Notes: generated by a model not told the origin, from the sequence alone. A DNA stretch of 64,000 bases from Tolypeutes matacus (GCA_026826555.1 JAKSZT010053764.1:17451555-17515554); one strand, 5' to 3'; positions 22,245 to 33,870 are shown, numbered from the stretch's first letter. Made by a program: numbers and translations.

Positions 22245-22425
22245 TGGTGTTCAGTAAACATCGTGATCTTACAAAAAAACATGCATAACATCATATAGGG
22301 CTCCCACACATTTCCCCCCAACAAACATCCTTCATTGTTGTGAAACATTTGATAACAAATCATGAAAGAGCATCGTCAAAGTATTACTACTAACTATAGT
22401 CCAAATCTTCCTCCCCTATACATTT
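22245..22425 (-). mobile_element. Unclassified repeat distantly like the family X 3' end
   Basis: GCATAACATCATATAGGGCT, ACATCCTTCATTGTTGTG and TACTAACTATAGTCC parallel, with divergence, the 3' region of family X read in reverse. This suggests an older related family. Confidence 0.4.
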
Positions 22426-22431
22426 TTTAAA

Positions 22432-22762
22432 GGATTTATTTATTTATTTACTTTTATCCATTTTTACCCCCACACACACACTTTTGCTGTTTCGTGTCCA
22501 TTTGCTGGGCAACTCTCTGTGTCTGTTTCATGCTCTCTCTTCTCATCCTTCTCTTCCTGTCTTCGCTGGGATTTGATCCTCGGAACCTCCGATGTGGAAG
22601 AGAGGCAGCCTACTACTGCCTGCGCCACCTTAGTTCCTGGTTTTTCTGTGCGTCTCGTCTTGGCTCTCCCTTGTGTCACTCTCCTGTTATGTCGTCATCT
22701 TGCTGCGTGGCTTGTGGGGCCTGGCGGCTCACCTGCACATGGGGCCTGGTGGCCCACACACC
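22432..22762 (-). mobile_element. DAS-type SINE, 5' truncated
   Basis: In reverse it has an ATAAATAAAT tail and one clear tRNA-like segment, with a GC-rich end near 22700-22760 (GGCCTGGTGGCCCACA). The outer tRNA head expected at its right end is absent. It directly adjoins another SINE. Confidence 0.75.
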
Positions 22763-22866
22763 TTTTATATATATATTTTAAAATTTTTAATGGGAGGTTC
22801 CCGGGTTCGAACCCAGGTCCCTCCATATGGGAGATGGACGCCCAACCACCAGAGCCACATCCGTCC
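22763..22866 (-). mobile_element. Monomeric DAS-I-like SINE
   Basis: A tRNA-like head in reverse (GGACGGATGTGGCTC) with an intact B box (GGGTTCGAACCC) and an AT-rich tail (TATATATATTTTAAAA). Confidence 0.85.
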
Positions 22867-23109
22867 CACTGCTATATTTCTTAAAGTTGACCAAAGATAC
22901 CCAAAGTTACAGTTTAATTCCCATACAGGATGGTCATATAATAAATCAGGCTTAGTTTATCACCAGCATTCTAAAAACCAGACCTAGGGAGAAAAACTAG
23001 GTCTGGGGACACATGCATGATTTCTAATATAGTGAATGTTTAGCCTATCCTGATTATCGCAAAATCAGGACAGCGAGAATATTCGCAGTTTACCTAGTAT
23101 TAATACATA

Positions 23110-23400
23110 AATATTCTCACTGTAAAAAGTTAACACAAAAGTATACAGTATAAAAATAAAATCAAAGGCCTCATTCATTGTCAACTCCTAACAGCTAAAC
23201 ACAATTAACAATTTCTTGTGTACCTTTTTAGACTGTTCCTAAAGTATTTAGTATATAATGCTTTTAGTACAAATATACACAAATATACATTTTAAGGTTA
23301 GCTGAATACTCATATTCTGCAACTTGCTTTTTAAAATTAATATATCTTGGACTGCCAAATGTTTTTCATGTGGCCAGAAATCCCTCTTTGAGAAAGTTAT
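23110..23400 (-). mobile_element. Old interspersed repeat
   Basis: Resembles the same ancient family as 40610-40760, 52420-52640, 58100-58260 and 62170-62500 (AATATACACAAATATACAT, then a TTCTGCAACTTGC-type stretch). I cannot assign it to a named family by eye. Confidence 0.4.
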
Positions 23401-24194
23401 TTGAAGACAGTGATGATGGAGAATATTCAAGCTAGATGCATGAATACTGGTCATAACTCAGAAGTTAATCTGATACAAATAGGGGCTTTATTCATACTTG
23501 TTTTCCTTATGTCTATGATCCTTCAATTTCAGATTATAATTTTAGTGGAAGTTGAATTGTTCAAGATAATTTTATTCAGCTTCAGGTGCATTACATAATT
23601 TATTCAACATATGTTCACTGAGGGTATACTTAGCGTAGCCCTACACTATGCCAGTCTTCCTGGAATGACATTGGTGGTACCAGTGCATGGTGGCGTTGAT
23701 GAGCCCCCTTGATCCACTGGTCCTCGATCTGGCTAATTGGGTAAAAATGATTTGCTTAAAGTATCATACAGACTGCACTGTGGGATCAGATGGGCCACAT
23801 TTAGCTTCTCAGGGACTAATTCTTCATTGGCTAATTAGTTACCTTCTCATTTTGCTGTAGCTTATTTCTTTGTTTGGATATTTTTTTCTTCGCACTTTCA
23901 GACACATTTATTATAGTCAAAAGACATTATGACCATTAAGTTAATCACACAAATACCTCAGATTTGCATATGGCTTGACTGCTAAACAATGAGGAAGTCT
24001 AATGATTTTTCCCAGAAGAAATAAAGACCTCCCTCGGGTTCTTTAGTTTACGAAGGAGGAAAAAAGTGAATGAACACAGGGGGGCAGCATAATCCTGTTT
24101 GACAGTGAACTTGATGTTTTCGTTAACCATTTAAATTCCTCCACTTTGGGTTAAATGATATCTATTCAGTACAACTGTAAATGTTATTTTAGCA
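23401..24194 (+). other. Intron, nothing recognised
   Basis: Unique-looking intron DNA before the family X insertion. No gene signals seen. Confidence 0.4.
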
Positions 24195-24207
24195 TGCACC
24201 CATTCTT

Positions 24208-25579
24208 TTTTTTTTAATGGGCATTTTTTTAACTTAAAAAAATTTTTTTTTAAAAGATACTTAGGTTAGGGAAGCGGCTGTGGCTCAATCAGTGGGGCTC
24301 CCGTTTGCCATGTGGGAGGCCCCGGGTTCGGTTCCCGGGGCCTCCTGGTGAAGAAGGCGGGCCCGCCCACGCGGCGCGGTTGGCTGACCCGGAGAACACG
24401 GGCAGCAAGGGGGGGATAAATGAATAAATAAATAAATAAATCTTTAAAAAAAAAAAAAAAAAAAAGATACTTAGGTTACATAAATGTTACATAAAACATA
24501 TAGTGGATTCCCGTATGCCCCACTCTCTGCCCCTCCCACACTTTCCCACATTAACAACATCCTTCATTAGTGTGGTACATTTGTTACAATTGATGAACAC
24601 ATATTGGAACATTGCCACTAAGTGTGGATTATAATTTACATTATAGTTTACACTCTGTCCAGCACAATTTTGTAAGTTATGACAAGATAACAATTCCCAA
24701 GTCCCAAAAATGCCCCCGTATTACACCTATTTTTCCCTCTCCCTCCCTTCAGAACCTCTGGTGGCCACTGGCTACATATCAATGAGAAAAGTTCTTCCAT
24801 TGCTAGAATAACAATAATTCTATAGTAGAATAGCATAAAGTCTACTCTAGTCCATTGTTCATTCCCCAATCCTGAGGATTCTGGGATGGTGATGCTCACT
24901 TTGCCTCTAATTGAGGGGGGGGCTTAGATCCCATGGGGCAGATGAATGGGACTATCTTGCTTGCAGTTGCAGACTCTCTCTGTTCCTTGGGATGGTTGTT
25001 GTTCATCATCATCTCCTTGTTAGTTGTCCTGGGTGAGTCCAATGAACTAGAGAGTAGGTGTTGCAACTCTGTTGATACTCAGGCCCCACTTGGCACATGG
25101 ACGGCCCAATGATTTAAGTCTCTTGGACATACACCTGTCAACTCTAGTACTAACTATAGGTTCAAATAGAAGGGGCAGAAGAGCCATGTGTAGGGAAACC
25201 ATAACTGGGTCCAACTCATTCACACTGGGGAGCACGAATTCTAAAATAGGGCCCACTGGCAAGACGTCAAACTCCTGAGCTGTCTGCACTGCCTATAGTA
25301 TGTGGATGTCTTCAGAGGCCTCAGGTGCCCCATTATTTGAGACAGTATTTACTGTGGCAGTCAAGGAGATCCTGCTGAGATGTGCATAAGCATAACCTCT
25401 GGAATGACCTCCCAACTCACTTTGAAGTCTCTTAGCCATATAAACCCATTTGTCTTTAACTTTTGCCCCTTTTGGTCAAGGTCTTTTTCTAGTTGTATTG
25501 GTAGTTGGTGTTTGGTAGTAATCCCTCTATGCCAGGGAGGCTCATCCCCTGGAGTCATGTCCCATGCCAGGGGGAAACG
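24208..25579 (-). mobile_element. Family X retroposon, long copy A (unnamed, non-autonomous)
   Basis: A discrete insertion flanked by a perfect 13-bp target duplication TGCACCCATTCTT (24195-24207 and 25580-25592). Its A-tail (poly-T near 24208-24255) lies next to the left duplication. Without the SINE inserted in it, it is about 1.16 kb. Copy B (48513-49931) aligns along its whole length. A-tail plus a long target duplication indicate L1-type mobilisation. I see no reverse transcriptase, no LTR ends and no tRNA head, and I do not recognise the family. Confidence 0.85.
24269..24461 (+). mobile_element. DAS-III SINE, young-looking copy
   Basis: A sense copy with A box TGGCTCAATCAGTGG (24281-24295) and B box GGTTCGGTTCC (24325-24335), CpG-rich body, and ATAAATAAA plus poly-A tail. 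It is flanked by a perfect 17-bp duplication (24252-24268 and 24462-24478) of family X tail sequence. High CpG content and an intact promoter suggest recent insertion. Confidence 0.93.
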
Positions 25580-25664
25580 TGCACCCATTCTTAATCAGAG
25601 CTTGATTTTATGCTCTGATTTTTACTGGGTATCAGCAAGGAAAGAATATCAGCCTCAGATAATC

Positions 25665-25835
25665 TAGTTTTGAATTCCTCTTTTGCCACCCACTATCCTT
25701 GTACCATCAGGCAAGTGTCTTAAGCCCTCAGAGCCTCAATTTCCTTATCTGTCAAAAAGGCAATCAAAGGAGATCTCATATCTAGAGGGACATTTTCAAA
25801 ACTGATATGCTTTGTAAGTGTTAGACATTTTCTAG
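25665..25835 (+). mobile_element. MIR SINE
   Basis: TTTGCCACCCACTATCC, GGCAAGTGTCTTAAGCC and CTCAATTTCCTTATCTG follow MIR order. Confidence 0.75.
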
Positions 25836-26198
25836 CCAATATAGTTATTAAAATTACTATTTCTCTTAAAGTCCCATTTGTTTCCCATTCTGGAGGGGTG
25901 GGGGGAGTGAGAATTTGTTAAGTGATGCCATTGATGATGTCACTGACTGGGCCATTAGCCTATTAAGAACACTGAGTTATTTCAGACACTTCACTTGGCC
26001 TATGAGACTTGTTCAGTGAATATGTTTGTTTATTATTTTTAATACCCCCTTGGTGTGTTGACATTTTCATACACTGAGTGGCAGTTTTGGATCTCCAAAA
26101 AGTGACCTCGACCAGAGAGATTGTATTGAGGAGTTTCACAATTCTTTTTTTTTTTTTTACAGCTCTGGAAATTTCTGGAGAATGAGTCTCAAAGAGGG
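25836..26198 (+). other. Intron, nothing recognised
   Basis: Short unique-looking stretch with a poly-T near 26146. No gene seen. Confidence 0.35.
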
Positions 26199-27290
26199 TA
26201 ACTAATATTTACTGAGTGGCTAATGTAAGCAGGTACTTAAGTAAGTTACTTCATTTTTATCCTCACAGTTCATTTATTCAAGAAGCATTTATCAATTACC
26301 TGCCATGTACCACAGACTTGGGAACAGCTACCACTCTTTTGTGAATATCATTGAAATTCAATTTTGAAATGCTATCCCAAGTGGCCTGTGAAAGATGCTG
26401 ACATTGTGGCCTCTTTTCAGGTGTTCTGGTCCTGGCTGGGCTCTGCACTGTTGAACTGCCCAAGGCCTCACACTTTTCTAGGGACACTTCTCCCAGAGAT
26501 ATGATAATGAATAAGACAGAGTCCCTCTTTTCGTGGAACAGTCATGGAAGCGGATCATAAATAAATACATGAACACAATATCAGTTATTGATCAATATTA
26601 TGTTGAAAGTAAAACAGCATCTTGTGATAGGGAGTGGCAGGGAAGGGATGCTCCTTTAGGTTGGGCTGTCTTTCTGAAGAGAGAAATCTAATCCAAGGCC
26701 TTTCATCCCACAGGAGCGAGTAGCCATGTAGGGAGCTGGTGAAGGAACATTACAGGGAGAAAGAGCAGTAGGGCAGAGCTCTGAGGTTGAGGTGAACTTG
26801 ACGTGCGAAGGCCAGCAGCAAGGGCAGGAGTGATGACATGGAATGATCAATGGGGAGAATGGAATGGTGATAAATGAAGTAAGAGAGGCAATTAGAGGCC
26901 TGCTTTGGTAGAGCCTTGAAAGCTAGGATTTTATTCTAATATGGTGGGAAGCCTTTTGAAGGTTGTAAGCAGGTGAAAGGCTGTTTCTGAAGTCTAAGAG
27001 AGAGGTGGTAGCTTGGACCAGGGTGATAGCTGTAAAGATGGACTGAAGGGGACAGATTTTAAATTTATTTTGAAGTTAGAGTCATCAGGGCTTACTAATG
27101 GATTGATAAAAGGAATGAGAGAGAGTGGAATCAAGGATGCATCCTAGATTTTTATCTTCAGCAACTGGCATAATATGGGCCCATTTCCTCTGATGGGAAG
27201 ACTAGGGGTGTGCTGGTTGGGGGAAAAAAAATCAAGAGTTCTATTATGGATGTGTTATGCTGGAGATATTGTAAGACATTTGAGTAAAAC
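26199..27290 (-). mobile_element. MIR remnant then L2 LINE, antisense
   Basis: 26199-26268 resembles reverse MIR. From 26269 antisense L2 follows (TTCATTTATTCAAGAAGCAT; GAATAAGACAGAGTCCCTC; GAGCCTTGAAAGCTAGGAT; AGGTGGTAGCTTGGACCAGG). Sequence at about 26330-26480 does not fit L2 and may be a gap or insertion. Confidence 0.65.
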
Positions 27291-28222
27291 TTTGAAGCCG
27301 AATAGGCTCAACAGACTAGGAAGGAAGAAAGGGCATTTTGGAAGGAATAGCATAAGCTGTGGAAGTACATAGCAGAGAAGAGGAAAATACATCAGTCCAT
27401 TGTGACTGGAGCATGTTTGGGAGGCGAAGAAAGGAAAGAAATGATATTGTGGCCAAAAATACAGAGTACTTTTTCACATTCTGATTCTTTCCTCATTAGA
27501 ACCCAAACATTAAGTGGAATAAGTAGGGAGAAAAAATTAATCCATCGTATCATTTGATGTAAAGTCAATTATTTTCTTCAGCTGATGTACAGAAATATAC
27601 CTTTATGAGAATTCTTCTCAGATAAAAAGGCAATCACCAATTAATATAAAACTACCTCATTGACTCCAGTTACTTTTTTTGGTCATTCTTTGTACAGGAG
27701 TCACTCTCAGGCCAAACCACTTGTGTGGCAACTCTAGTGTAGATGAGGATGGCTCAAATGGCAGTTTCTCTGTCCTTCAGCTCAATGGTTCTCAATCCCA
27801 TTTGACCCAAGGTCTTCTTTTTGCAATGAGTATTTTGTAACATCTCTTTTACTGTACTGAAATAATAGTCATAGTTAATATATCCACCTTATATAAATCA
27901 CTGCAAAAAAATCAATACAGTATTCTTCCTGTAATATAAAGAAGAAATAAAAGGAGAATGATTTATAATAAAATGATATGTATATAAGAATTTAAACACT
28001 GAGCACAATTACCATGGAGGTATAATGAAGTATTTAAATGTGACATGATTTTTTAAATTGCCAAACAGCTCTTTGGTAAAGACCCAAACAAAATAAAGTA
28101 CACCCGTTCCTTGATACACATGGTACCTGCTTTCCTGGAAAGCTCAGTGTATTTTAAAATCATGCAAAAAAGTGGTTTGTGTTTATATATAAAATTGAGT
28201 TAGGTTTTAGGCTCAGATGATT
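27291..28222 (+). other. Intron, mostly unclassified
   Basis: AT-rich intron. A stretch from about 27783 (GGTTCTCAATCCCATTTGAC) resembles the end of an old hAT transposon, but I cannot place borders. Confidence 0.35.
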
Positions 28223-28237
28223 ATAAATATGTTTTTA

Positions 28238-28696
28238 TTTTTTTAATTTTTTTAAAGATTTATTTATTTATCTCCTGCCCCCATTGTTTTTGAGCTCACT
28301 GTCTGTTCTCTGTGTCCTTTCGCTGTGTGTTCTTTTGTGTCTGCTTGTTTTCTTTTTAGGCAGCACCAGGAATCAACCCTGAGACCTTCTGGAGTGGGAG
28401 AGAGGTGCTCAATCTCTTGCGCCACCTCAGCTCCCTCATCTGCTGCATCTCTTATTGTCTCAACTCTGTGTCTCTTTTTGTTGCATCATCTTGCTGCACA
28501 GGCTCTCTGCACAGGCCAGCACTCCTGCGTGGGCCAGCACTTCTGGGCAGGCCGGCACTCTGTGTGGGCCAGCTTTCCGCCTGGGCCAGCTCACTGCGCG
28601 GGACAGCTTGCCTTCACTAGGAGGCACTGGGAATCAAACTCTGGACCTCCTATATGGTAGACAGGAGCCCAATCGCTTGAGCCACATCCACTTCCC
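28238..28696 (-). mobile_element. DAS-II-like two-headed SINE with internal tandem repeats
   Basis: Same architecture as 5261-5734: outer tRNA-like head, GGCCAGC-based tandem units (about 28510-28610), inner tRNA-like segment and A-rich tail, in reverse. A perfect 15-bp target duplication ATAAATATGTTTTTA flanks it at 28223-28237 and 28697-28711. Confidence 0.93.
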
Positions 28697-28919
28697 ATAA
28701 ATATGTTTTTAGCCTGCAAGAATGTCTGGTTGGACATTTGGAAGTTGAGCAGGATGGGGAAAATTGTTTGATGGGCAGGAATGTCTTTAGCACTGTGGCT
28801 CACCTAACACTCCTGCCTTCTGTCCATGAAATGTCCCCACAAATCTCCAAAGGGCCCCCTGTGGTACCCTCCCCTGCTGACAACCACAGCTCTAGCTGTT
28901 CTCGGTGTCATTTGAACGC

Positions 28920-29075
28920 CACCATCCCTTGCATCCAGAACACATTTAACCCCGTCTATACTGGAAACTTCATGTGGTCAGGGATATTTCTGCCTTGTTC
29001 CTGTTCTATCCCCAGGCGCTGGCCCAAGGTATGTCCTTCACAAACATTTGTTGAAAGAAAGAATGGGAATGGCTG
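28920..29075 (+). mobile_element. L2 LINE 3' end
   Basis: CTATCCCCAGGCGCTGGCCC followed by CAAACATTTGTTGAAAGAA is the L2 3' terminus in sense. Confidence 0.65.
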
Positions 29076-29371
29076 CATGGAAAGATAGATACTCCTGTTG
29101 GTTTTGTTTTGACAAAAAGCCCTTTAGATAGTCTTTTTTTTTTTTCCTCTGTTATTACTTAGAAGAGCTTTTAAAAATTACCAGGAGGAAAAAGAAGTAA
29201 GTCGTTCTCCTCTTGAATACCAGATGCTGGGACCAAAAAGGCCCATTTTTGTATGAGCCTTTCTCTGCCCTCTCTCTCTGAACTTTTATTTTATTAGACT
29301 TGGGAGTGTGAACACATCATTTTCAGAACATAATTCTACTTTTCTTAAGTTTGTTTTTCCTTTCTTTCTAG

Positions 29372-29496
29372 CGTGGGAAGAGTTGGCCTGCTATGAAGAA
29401 AACACACGAGATTTTCTTTTTCCGGAGCCCAAGCTGACACCAACGCACCCTGGGATGTGTAGGGAGGTGCTCATGAAGACGGCTGTAGGTTTTCCA
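29372..29496 (+). CDS. SPATA6L: SPATA6L coding exon 5
   Basis: A 125-nt exon, phase 1 in and 0 out, encoding WEELACYEENTRDFLFPEP through CREVLMKTAVGFP. Acceptor TTTCTTTCTAG|CG, donor CCA|GTAAGT (consensus). The Y-E-E-N-T-R-D-F-L-F-P-E-P block is a hallmark of the SPATA6/SPATA6L N-terminal domain. It joins in frame to exon 3 or exon 4. Confidence 0.95.
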
Positions 29497-29849
29497 GTAA
29501 GTGATTTGTACCAGCTGGGCTTTCAGGTGGGAGAAAAATTCTAGGGACCTGAACGTTTTATTCCTGATAGGGCTTGATCTTGGGCAGATCCCCTCATCTT
29601 GGTTAGTACCCTGTTTTTCTATTTAGTAGCCTTCTTTAGATGTCAACCTCAAGATACCAAATTATACTGATTCCTACTATCGATCTGAGAGTTGGAGACA
29701 GCTTGTCAGACTACATCATTGCTATATTCATAGTCACATCGTTATTTAAAAATTGCTTTTTTTCACTTCCTCTTAATGCAGATTAACAGAAAGATTTGAT
29801 ATCAGTTTATTTAGTCATAGCTATTGTTTTAGTAATAATAATGGTAGAG

Positions 29850-30005
29850 TAGAGTAGTGATAGTAACAATGCTACCTCTCATTTATTTTGTGTGTTCAGT
29901 TTTTTCACATGTGCTATCTCATTTTCCTCATAACAGTTCTCAAGTTAACAAGGCAGGTATTATGGTCTCCATTTAACAGAGAGAAAACTGAAAGGGGTTC
30001 AAAAG
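29850..30005 (-). mobile_element. MIR SINE, antisense
   Basis: TCACATGTGCTATCTCATTT, then GGCAGGTATTATGGTCTCC, then TTTAACAGAGAGAAAACTG follow MIR in reverse. Confidence 0.7.
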
Positions 30006-30950
30006 TAATGTTAATGAAGATTCTTAAAAAGACACAGCAGATATTAAGTTGACCTAACTGTTTTGGGGACATTATCCGAGCCCAAACACAATCTATTAAT
30101 TTTTATGTTATCTGCAATGATTTTTATCTCTGCAGCAATTCTGATAATTTTCTTGACTTTTATGTCACTTGGATGACCTCCATTTTAAGGGCAATATGTC
30201 TGTGCATTATAAAAAGCATATTTAATATTGAACTCTTGTCTTCTGTGACTGCTTTATAAATTGATACTGTTATTATTTAATAAAATTTATTTAATCTATA
30301 CTTTGTGGGGAATATTGTGCAGAATATATCTTCTGCAGGATCCCTGTTTCTATAATGCATATGATGACAGCGCTTCTAATTCTAGCACTGCAAACAGCAG
30401 ACATTCCTCAAAGGTTGTCCCAATCAGAATTCTAATGACTATAACTTTAAGATCTCATCTTTGTGGATTTGGTGAATTAATACTGAAACCAGTTTTTTTT
30501 CCCTCAGTTATTGTTTGTATATCACATATCTACAGTGCATATGAGATGCTACCTTTTATTAATTTGAGTTATTGGGGTATTGGTCTTCAGACCCAGGTGC
30601 AGGATACTCCATTATATTAACTTTGGCTTGTATTAGTCTTCTGTTAATAAAAGCTATCTATCAACACTAGGCTGGTACTCAGCAAAGTATCAAGCCAAAG
30701 AAGAACACATTTTTAAGTGTTATCTGTTTAATTTTATGGGCATAAAGAGGAAGAAGAACCTACAGGAAGTTGTGTTTATAGGATTTATAAATGCAGGTGA
30801 TCTTCAGAGAAAGGGCTTTGAAATATATGGAAAGATACCATTATTCCCCATGCATTAAAGATGAAGTATTAATTCTTACAAGTTAATCAAACTATATATT
30901 TTTTGTTTGTTTTTTCCTTATGTCTTAGATCTTTTTTAAAATTTTTACTT
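30006..30950 (+). other. Intron, nothing recognised
   Basis: AT-rich intron. No exon, gene or nameable repeat seen. Confidence 0.4.
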
Positions 30951-30989
30951 TTTATTTTTAAATAAGCTTTTGGTTACATAAGAAATATA

Positions 30990-31147
30990 GGGACAGAGAG
31001 AGTCTGCAACTGCAAGCAAGAAAGTCCCATTCATCTGCCCCATGGGATCTAAGCCCCCTCTCAGAGGTGGAGTGGGCATCACCATCCCAGAATCCTCAGG
31101 ACTGGGGAATCACCAATGGACTACTTGATGCATTCTACCATGTGGGT
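30990..31147 (+). mobile_element. Family X retroposon, internal fragment, sense
   Basis: AGAGAGTCTGCAACTGCAAG, CATCTGCCCCATGGGATCTA and CACCATCCCAGAATCCTCAG match the middle of copy A (about 24870-24985) in reverse complement. It lacks the family's 3' end and A-tail. Confidence 0.8.
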
Positions 31148-31639
31148 GATGACAGGGTCTCCTGAAGGAAATGTGGGCAATTTTTAAAAATCTGTGTTAT
31201 CTCCTGTATGCAAAACTCCTATTTGATGTCACAGTTCACAGCCTTTTATCCCAGGGAAGTTGCAGATTTCCTGTGCTATAAGGTGCTCCTGGCACCATTC
31301 TGTGGTTTTGCTGAGATGTTATCTTATTTCTGACTTTCCTGGGAGTAGAACTGGGAAGGTCTGGTTATTGTCCTAGGAACTAAGAACAAAGAGTAAACTA
31401 CTAAGATTAGGTGAATAGAAAACCAGTTCAACTAGATCTGGGGAAGGTATTTGAATTTTTCAGAGCTGCTCAAGAAAAGAATTTTTTTTTGCTTAGGCCA
31501 GTAAAAATATTTGGGAAATGGGGGAAAGAACAGAGCTTGCTGAGAAATGGGAGAAAAAGACGGAAATACACACCAAGACTGGTGCAGGCCCCTCTAGGCA
31601 GAGAGAGCTAGGAAAAGAAATTTTTAATAAGGACATTTT
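31148..31639 (+). other. Intron, nothing classified
   Basis: Intron sequence, purine-rich at 31440-31620, without an exon or nameable repeat. Confidence 0.35.
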
Positions 31640-32290
31640 CCAGCTATCATTTATTCATTATAGTTCATGAGAGAATGCTCCCATAGTTATACTGTTAACC
31701 ATAGTCCATCATCTACCACATGAGTCACTGTGTTATATAGTCCCATGCCTTGTACACGCCATCCAAAACTACACTCAGTGGCTCTCACTTTCATCACAGA
31801 GTTGTACAGTCATTGCCTCGGTAAATTTTTGAACGTTTTCCTAATTCCAATAGAAAAAAAAGTCCCTTATTATCCTTAGCATTGATATAGTACCTTCTTT
31901 GACATTGATGCAAGAATATTACAATATTGCTGTTAACAATAGTCCATAAGTTACATTAATTGTATTTTTTCCATGTATCACCATATTCTTACCTCCTTGT
32001 AATAGAGACGTACATTTGTTCTGGTTCATAGAAGAACATTCTTGTAATTTTACTATTAGCCACAATCCTCACCCACCACCGAGTCCACTATGTTATACCG
32101 TCCCTAGATTATTCTCTAGTTTTCTTTCAATTGACATTTATGTCCCTGGACTACCCCCTTCAGCCACAGTCACAATTATAAATCAGCTATGTTAGTTATA
32201 TTCACTATAATGTGTTACCATCAACTCTATCCATTTCCACACATTTACAGTCAACCTAATTAAAAGTTCTACATACATTACCAGTTGCTG
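31640..32290 (-). mobile_element. Unclassified repeat, L1 3'-end-like
   Basis: Repeated phrases of the type AACCATAGTCCATCATC, AACAATAGTCCATAAG and AGCCACAATCCTCACC with spaced poly-A/T resemble xenarthran L1-related 3' sequences. Family and orientation are uncertain. Confidence 0.4.
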
Positions 32291-32293
32291 AAG

Positions 32294-33055
32294 TTTTAAT
32301 AACAGCTGACATTCATGGAATGCTTTCTAGGAGCCAGACTCTGTGCTGAGCCCCTTGCTTGAATGATCTCCTTATGTCTTCCTTCACCCAGGGAGGTGGC
32401 TCTTGTTCTTTTTCCCATTTTATGCTTGTGGAAGCTGAAGTAGTGCTGCCGGATTTCCTCCAGGTTCTTGGCTAAGTTACATGAAAGAATTTAAGAACAC
32501 GCCAGTTTAGTTAGGCCAGTCGTTTATTAAGGAAATGAGAGAAGAGAATAGAAATGGGAGAAAATAACAGATTATGGGTCCCAGGTACACTTGTGGGCTG
32601 GTCCAGGCAGAAAAAGGAGAAAAGGGCCAGTTTAGCCTCTGCTTTTTAAACCATTAATTATTCCTCCCCTTGTTAATGTTTGGGGGAGGGGTCTCAGTTG
32701 TTTGCTGTTTTTATTGATTACCCCACCTGTCAATTCCTCTGGGGAGCCCAATGATAAAGCCCATGAGAATATCTGGGCTTTTCCTTGATCCTGGAGGAAA
32801 TCTCGTTCTAATTGGGGGTTCTCGTGAGATTCTTCCAGCAGCCTTCTGGCGTGGGGTCTTTCCCTCAGGTGGGTTCCAGGTGGGTTCCATGGCCGTGTGT
32901 TTCACGGCCATGTTTCTCTGCCAGTCACCTTCCCATTCCCTAAACTAGCCTGCCTCATTAGCAAGTTTGAGAAATGGACCCAAGGTCATAGAGCTGGCGA
33001 GCGATGGGGAAATGATTCTCCTGCTGGCTTGTAGGGCTTCAGGATCTACACTTAT
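32294..33055 (-). mobile_element. MIR SINE split by an LTR
   Basis: Antisense MIR at 32294-32440 (GACATTCATGGAATGCTTTC) continues at 32974-33055 (GGACCCAAGGTCATAGAGCT) after a 530-bp insertion, so the two pieces were once contiguous. Confidence 0.7.
32441..32973 (-). mobile_element. Solo LTR-like insertion
   Basis: About 530 bp that interrupt a MIR. In reverse it holds a TATA-like TTTAAAAAGCAG and a downstream TTAATAAACGACTGG polyadenylation-like signal, as in a retroviral LTR. A short near-duplicated GTGGGTTCCA at 32869-32890 is internal. Exact ends and target duplication are not clear. Confidence 0.55.
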
Positions 33056-33634
33056 TGTCTCTGCACAATGATCCTTCTCTCATGTTTATTTCTCTTCATC
33101 ATTATTTTAGGCAGTGAGAATGAATTATGTGTACAGATCAGGCAAATCATTCATTTTGTTTGTATCCTCTTCAATTTGTTAATAATTAAATTTATTTTCC
33201 TCCTCTAAAATGTGACTTTTCCTTTTCTGGGATATAATCTGTTCTCTTGTTAGGTGAAGACTGAATTTATAAAGTGAAATTTTTAAAATGATTAACTTGA
33301 GTCAATAATTTAGTTTTATTTTAGTAAAGTGATTCTAGAAAAATCCTGGTGTTAAATTGTTTTTAATGACCTAATCATTATACCATCATCCCATTGTTAA
33401 GGAGATTGAGCATGGTAGTCTCTAAATTTCAGCTCTAAATTTTTATGCTATGTTAAAATTAGCACTGCAGTGAGAAAAAAGAGGTAGTCCTTGTTATTCT
33501 GTAAATCACTGCCAAGAGTGGAGGGACCAAGAATGTGTTTGAGGGTGTGGTTTACTTCCTGACAGGAGACCCCTTTCTTCCTATCTAGGCAGAGGACCAG
33601 GGGTCTGAAGATCCATTAGGCTTCTGTATATATG
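33056..33634 (+). other. Intron, nothing recognised
   Basis: Unique-looking intron. No gene or repeat recognised. Confidence 0.4.
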
Positions 33635-33870
33635 GTGGTTAAGTGTAGAGTTAGACTGTCTGGGTTCAGTCTTAGTTTTGTCACTCAATAACAGTGTGAC
33701 CTTGGTTAAGTTACTTAATTTCTGTATGCTTCAGTTTCATCATCTGTAAAACGGGACTGATAATAGTACTTGCCTTATCAGGTTATTGTGAGGGTTAAAT
33801 GAGATAATATATATATATTGTTTAGCATAATACCTGGTGTATAGTTAAGTACACAATAAATGTGAGCTAT
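33635..33870 (+). mobile_element. MIR SINE, nearly complete
   Basis: CTGTCTGGGTTCAGTCTTAG, GTGTGACCTTGGTTAAGTTA, TCATCTGTAAAACGGGACTG and GTACACAATAAATGTGAGC give a well-ordered MIR. Confidence 0.9.

Noticed and set aside
24281..24335. tRNA-like A and B boxes in this and other SINEs
   Set aside because: They belong to SINE heads followed by SINE bodies and A-tails with target duplications, so they are not tRNA genes.
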